Positions 15,895 through 18,101 of a stretch of 18,101 nt of DNA are shown piece after piece. Origin of the DNA: an uncultured Collinsella sp. (GTDB taxonomy: Bacteria > Actinomycetota > Coriobacteriia > Coriobacteriales > Coriobacteriaceae); the NCBI GenBank assembly GCA_900555515.1, contig USLO01000016.1, positions 1-18,101 of the forward strand, read 5' to 3'. The position numbers were made by a program, and so were the translations under genes. Positions within the stretch are counted from its first letter, which is position 1. Each line of letters starts with the position of its first letter. Below the pieces are notes generated by a model, which saw only the letters and a program-made list of their open reading frames with translations, was not told the DNA's origin and searched no databases.

Positions 15895-17835
15895 GTGGCC
15901 GGTCACGACAACATTCCAACACTCGCCGAGCAGGTTTCGCGCGTTCCCACGCAGCCCGGATGTTACCTTTGGAAAGATGCCAAGGGCGATGTCATCTACG
16001 TTGGCAAGGCAAAAAACCTGCGTTCCCGTATGCGCCAGTACGTGACACTGCAGGATGAGCGTCAAAAGATCCCGCTGATGATGCAGCTGGTGGCGAGCTT
16101 TGACTATATCGTGGTGGAGACCGAGCACGAGGCGCTTGTACTCGAGCGCAACCTGATCGGCCAGTACCATCCGTACTTTAATGTGGACCTTAAGGACGAC
16201 AAGAGCTATCCCTTTATCGCTATCACCAAGAGCGACCTGTATCCCGCTATCAAATATACGCGCGAGCGTCATAAGCCGGGAACGCGTTATTTTGGTCCCT
16301 ATACCGATAGCCGTGCGGCACGTGAGACGATAGATACGCTGCGCAAGGTTATCCCCATCTGCTCCGCATCCTGTGCGGAGTGGCGTCGTTGTCGTCGTAT
16401 CGTCGAGTCCCACAAGGGCGAGGAAGACATCGTCAATATGATTTGCACGCAAAACGGGCGTCCCTGCTTTGACTACCATGTCGGGCGCGGCCCGGGTGCG
16501 TGTGTCGGCGCGATTTCTCCTACGGACTATGCCAAGAACGTCAAGCGTGTCGAGCGCTTTTTGTCGGGCCATCGCAAGGATGTCGTCGACGAGCTGACTT
16601 CCGAGATGGCGGATGCCGCCGAGGCGCTCGACTTTGAGCGCGCTGCCCGCGTCAAACGTCGTTTGGAGGTCATCAGGGGTCTGGACGACCGTCAGCAAGT
16701 CGTTTTTCCCTCCAGTGTCGATATCGATGTCATCGGTTTCTATCGCGAGGAGACCATCTCTGCCGCTTGCGTCTTCGTCGTTCGCGAGGGCCGAACAGTT
16801 CGCACCTGCGAGTTCATTCTCGACAAGGGTCTTGATGTTGACGAGGAAGAGCTCCAGTCGGGCTTTCTTAAGCGCTATTACGACGAGACGGCTGATATTC
16901 CAGCTGAGATAAACCTCTCTGTCGAGCTTGAGGATGCGGAGGCGCTGGGGGAGTGGCTTGCAGGCAAGCGCGAGCGTTCCTGCCATCTCCATAGGCCGCA
17001 GCGTGGCGAAAAGCACCGTTTGCTCGATATGGCATCCAAAAATGCGCGCCATGCCCTCATGCGCTACATGATGCGAACGGGGTACGCTGACGACCGCACC
17101 AATCAAGCGCTCCTGGAGCTCGAAAGCGCGCTGGCGCTGCCGGCGCCGCCGATGCGTATCGAGTGCTTCGATATCTCGACGCTGCATGGAACCTTTACCG
17201 TCGCCTCGATGGTGGTGTTTACCAACGGACGCGCCGACAAGAGCCAGTACCGTCGTTTTAAAATTCAGGCCGAATTGGACGAGGCAAACGACTTCGTGTC
17301 GATGTCCGAGGTTTTGGGACGACGCTATGCTCCCGAGCGCATGGCCGACGAGCGCTTTGGCTCGCGCCCCGATTTGCTCGTTGTCGATGGCGGTAAGCCG
17401 CAATTGACCGCTGCGATCAAGCAGCTTGAGGCTCTTGGGCTCGATATACCGGTTTGTGGCTTGGCAAAGGCCGATGAGGAGGTTTTCGTGCCTTGGGACG
17501 AGACTCCCGTCGTGCTGCCGACCGGGTCTGCTTCGCTCTATCTAATTAAACAGGTGCGCGATGAATCGCACCGTTTTGCAATCACATTCCATCGTGAGTT
17601 GCGCGATAAAGCCATGACAGTTTCGGTACTCGATGACGTTCCAGGCGTGGGACCCACCAGAAAACGTGCCCTTATGCGCCATTTTGGCTCGATGAAGCGT
17701 TTGCGCGCGGCGAGCGAGCAAGAGATCGCGGAAGTTCGCGGCATACCTGCCGATGTTGCCAAGGCGGTCCACGAGGCGCTCGTTGCGTGGAATGCCGAGC
17801 GCGCCGAGGCGGCGGCTGACCATTCCGATAGCTAA
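15895..17835 (+). CDS. uvrC: UvrABC excinuclease subunit C
   Basis: Nuclease that makes both incisions beside a lesion held by UvrB. Domains of the 646-residue protein in order: GIY-YIG nuclease (PGCYLW, IYVGKAKNLRSR; Tyr24, Tyr35, likely catalytic Arg43) for the 3' cut; a cysteine-rich segment at about 156-203; a UVR domain near 238-262 (DFERAARVKRR) that binds UvrB; an RNase H-like nuclease with Asp426 (ECFDIS), Asp498 (VVDGGKPQ) and His559 (DESHRFA) for the 5' cut; and tandem helix-hairpin-helix motifs at about 580-632 (VPGVGPTRKRAL). GTG at 15895 is preferred because AAGTAGG, overlapping the murJ stop, lies 5 bases upstream; GTG at 15889 is also possible and adds two residues. Unusually, the third expected Fe-S ligand is Gly199 and extra cysteines (156, 160, 166, 184) precede Cys191 and Cys203. 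Confidence 0.97.
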   Translation: MAGHDNIPTLAEQVSRVPTQPGCYLWKDAKGDVIYVGKAKNLRSRMRQYVTLQDERQKIPLMMQLVASFDYIVVETEHEALVLERNLIGQYHPYFNVDLKDDKSYPFIAITKSDLYPAIKYTRERHKPGTRYFGPYTDSRAARETIDTLRKVIPICSASCAEWRRCRRIVESHKGEEDIVNMICTQNGRPCFDYHVGRGPGACVGAISPTDYAKNVKRVERFLSGHRKDVVDELTSEMADAAEALDFERAARVKRRLEVIRGLDDRQQVVFPSSVDIDVIGFYREETISAACVFVVREGRTVRTCEFILDKGLDVDEEELQSGFLKRYYDETADIPAEINLSVELEDAEALGEWLAGKRERSCHLHRPQRGEKHRLLDMASKNARHALMRYMMRTGYADDRTNQALLELESALALPAPPMRIECFDISTLHGTFTVASMVVFTNGRADKSQYRRFKIQAELDEANDFVSMSEVLGRRYAPERMADERFGSRPDLLVVDGGKPQLTAAIKQLEALGLDIPVCGLAKADEEVFVPWDETPVVLPTGSASLYLIKQVRDESHRFAITFHRELRDKAMTVSVLDDVPGVGPTRKRALMRHFGSMKRLRAASEQEIAEVRGIPADVAKAVHEALVAWNAERAEAAADHSDS

Positions 17836-17935
17836 ACACGAGCCTAAACTACTGATATACATGATTGCGTGATTTTCAACCATTTATTTCGCCATGATTG
17901 CATGCTGGTTTCGGGTTTTATTAACGCTAAAACGT
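17836..17935. repeat. AT-rich gap after uvrC with a 12-base direct repeat
   Basis: CATGATTGCGTG (17860-17871) recurs as CATGATTGCATG (17893-17904), 33 bases apart, with one difference. No convincing intrinsic terminator for uvrC is visible here and there is no gene. The repeats may be regulator sites for the downstream promoter, or may have no role. Confidence 0.35.
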
Positions 17936-17968
17936 TTGACTAGTCATGGTGAACAACCCTGCTATCCT
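17936..17968 (+). promoter_or_regulatory. Possible promoter at the right edge
   Basis: TTGACT (17936-17941) is a good -35 box. TATCCT (17963-17968), preceded by TGC, is an extended -10 candidate. The 21-base spacer is too long for a standard pair, so the extended -10 may work alone. It would start a transcript near 17975 that runs into the structured segment described next. Confidence 0.35.
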
Positions 17969-17995
17969 GCGGGTTGACGAAGACTGATATCTCAC

Positions 17996-18090
17996 CTCGC
18001 CGATACATACTGTCTGGCGAATCATTTGTCAATGAATTCGGTGAACGGTAGTAAATACCGTTCAAGCGTATGTATGTATCGGTCGCCGAG
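17996..18090 (+). ncRNA. Unassigned structured leader or small RNA (three-way junction)
   Basis: A closing stem (CCGATACATAC, 18000-18010, with GTATGTATCGG, 18072-18082; 11 bp, with CTCG/CGAG outside it at 17996-17999 and 18087-18090) encloses two hairpins. The first is GAATCATT (18019-18026) with AATGAATTC (18031-18039), one bulge, loop TGTC. The second is GAACGGTA (18043-18050) with TACCGTTC (18056-18063), loop GTAAA. I do not recognise the motifs of tRNA, T-box, purine, TPP, tmRNA or RNase P RNA. It could be a leader of the next gene, a small RNA, or DNA operators; the window ends too soon to tell. Confidence 0.4.
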
Positions 18091-18101
18091 CGCGGCACCT
18101 C

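Noticed and set aside
15619..17403. Long open frame (about 594 codons) antisense to murJ and uvrC
   Set aside because: It crosses two well-supported genes, has low-complexity Arg/His/Leu-rich content and no domain. It is a shadow of the real coding strand.
17975..18101. tRNA or T-box leader at the right edge
   Set aside because: The GTTCAAGC near 18060 lacks a matching T stem, and the conserved T-box sequence TGGNACCGCG is absent.

Overview
The window reads as ordinary chromosome from a moderately high-GC, Gram-positive member of the Actinobacteriota. A Coriobacteriia gut lineage such as Collinsella or a relative is the most likely source. That placement is inference: it rests on the GC-rich rRNA, the actinobacterial form of MurJ, the UvrC cysteine pattern as I remember it in this class, and the mix of an LtaS-type synthase with a BaiN/HI0933 flavoprotein. 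I see no phage, transposon, CRISPR or plasmid genes and no abrupt change in base composition.

Layout. Positions 1-675 are the end of an rRNA operon: the 3' part of 23S, a spacer without tRNA, 5S, and a strong intrinsic terminator. Next come three plus-strand genes: coaE (coenzyme A synthesis), a GH23 lytic transglycosylase overlapping it by 8 bases, and uvrB, ending at a clear terminator. A minus-strand island (4374-10496) follows. Read in its own direction it holds an LtaS-like membrane sulfatase-fold phosphotransferase, an Mrp/ApbC P-loop ATPase, a BaiN/HI0933 flavoprotein that starts at the stop codon of mrp, and a COG2509-type FAD-dependent dehydrogenase. The plus strand resumes with uvrA, which has a LexA-like box upstream. 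A tight cluster then follows: ybaK (aminoacyl-tRNA deacylase), murJ (lipid II flippase) and uvrC. The last 266 bases carry no gene; they hold a possible promoter and a sequence that can fold into a three-way junction.

Functional themes. All three subunits of the UvrABC excision nuclease lie within 16 kb on one strand, in three separate transcription units. Three envelope genes are interspersed: the lytic transglycosylase, the LtaS-like enzyme and MurJ. The Mrp and flavoprotein group may concern Fe-S assembly and redox metabolism, but nothing in the sequence fixes the substrates.

I do not see a convincing new multi-gene system. The items most worth a second look are the rearranged Fe-S ligand cysteines of UvrC, the structured unassigned RNA or operator at the right edge, the LexA-like box that appears at uvrA but not at uvrB, the 8-helix LtaS-like protein with an inverted repeat in its upstream region, and the dispersed but co-oriented uvrB/uvrA/uvrC arrangement.
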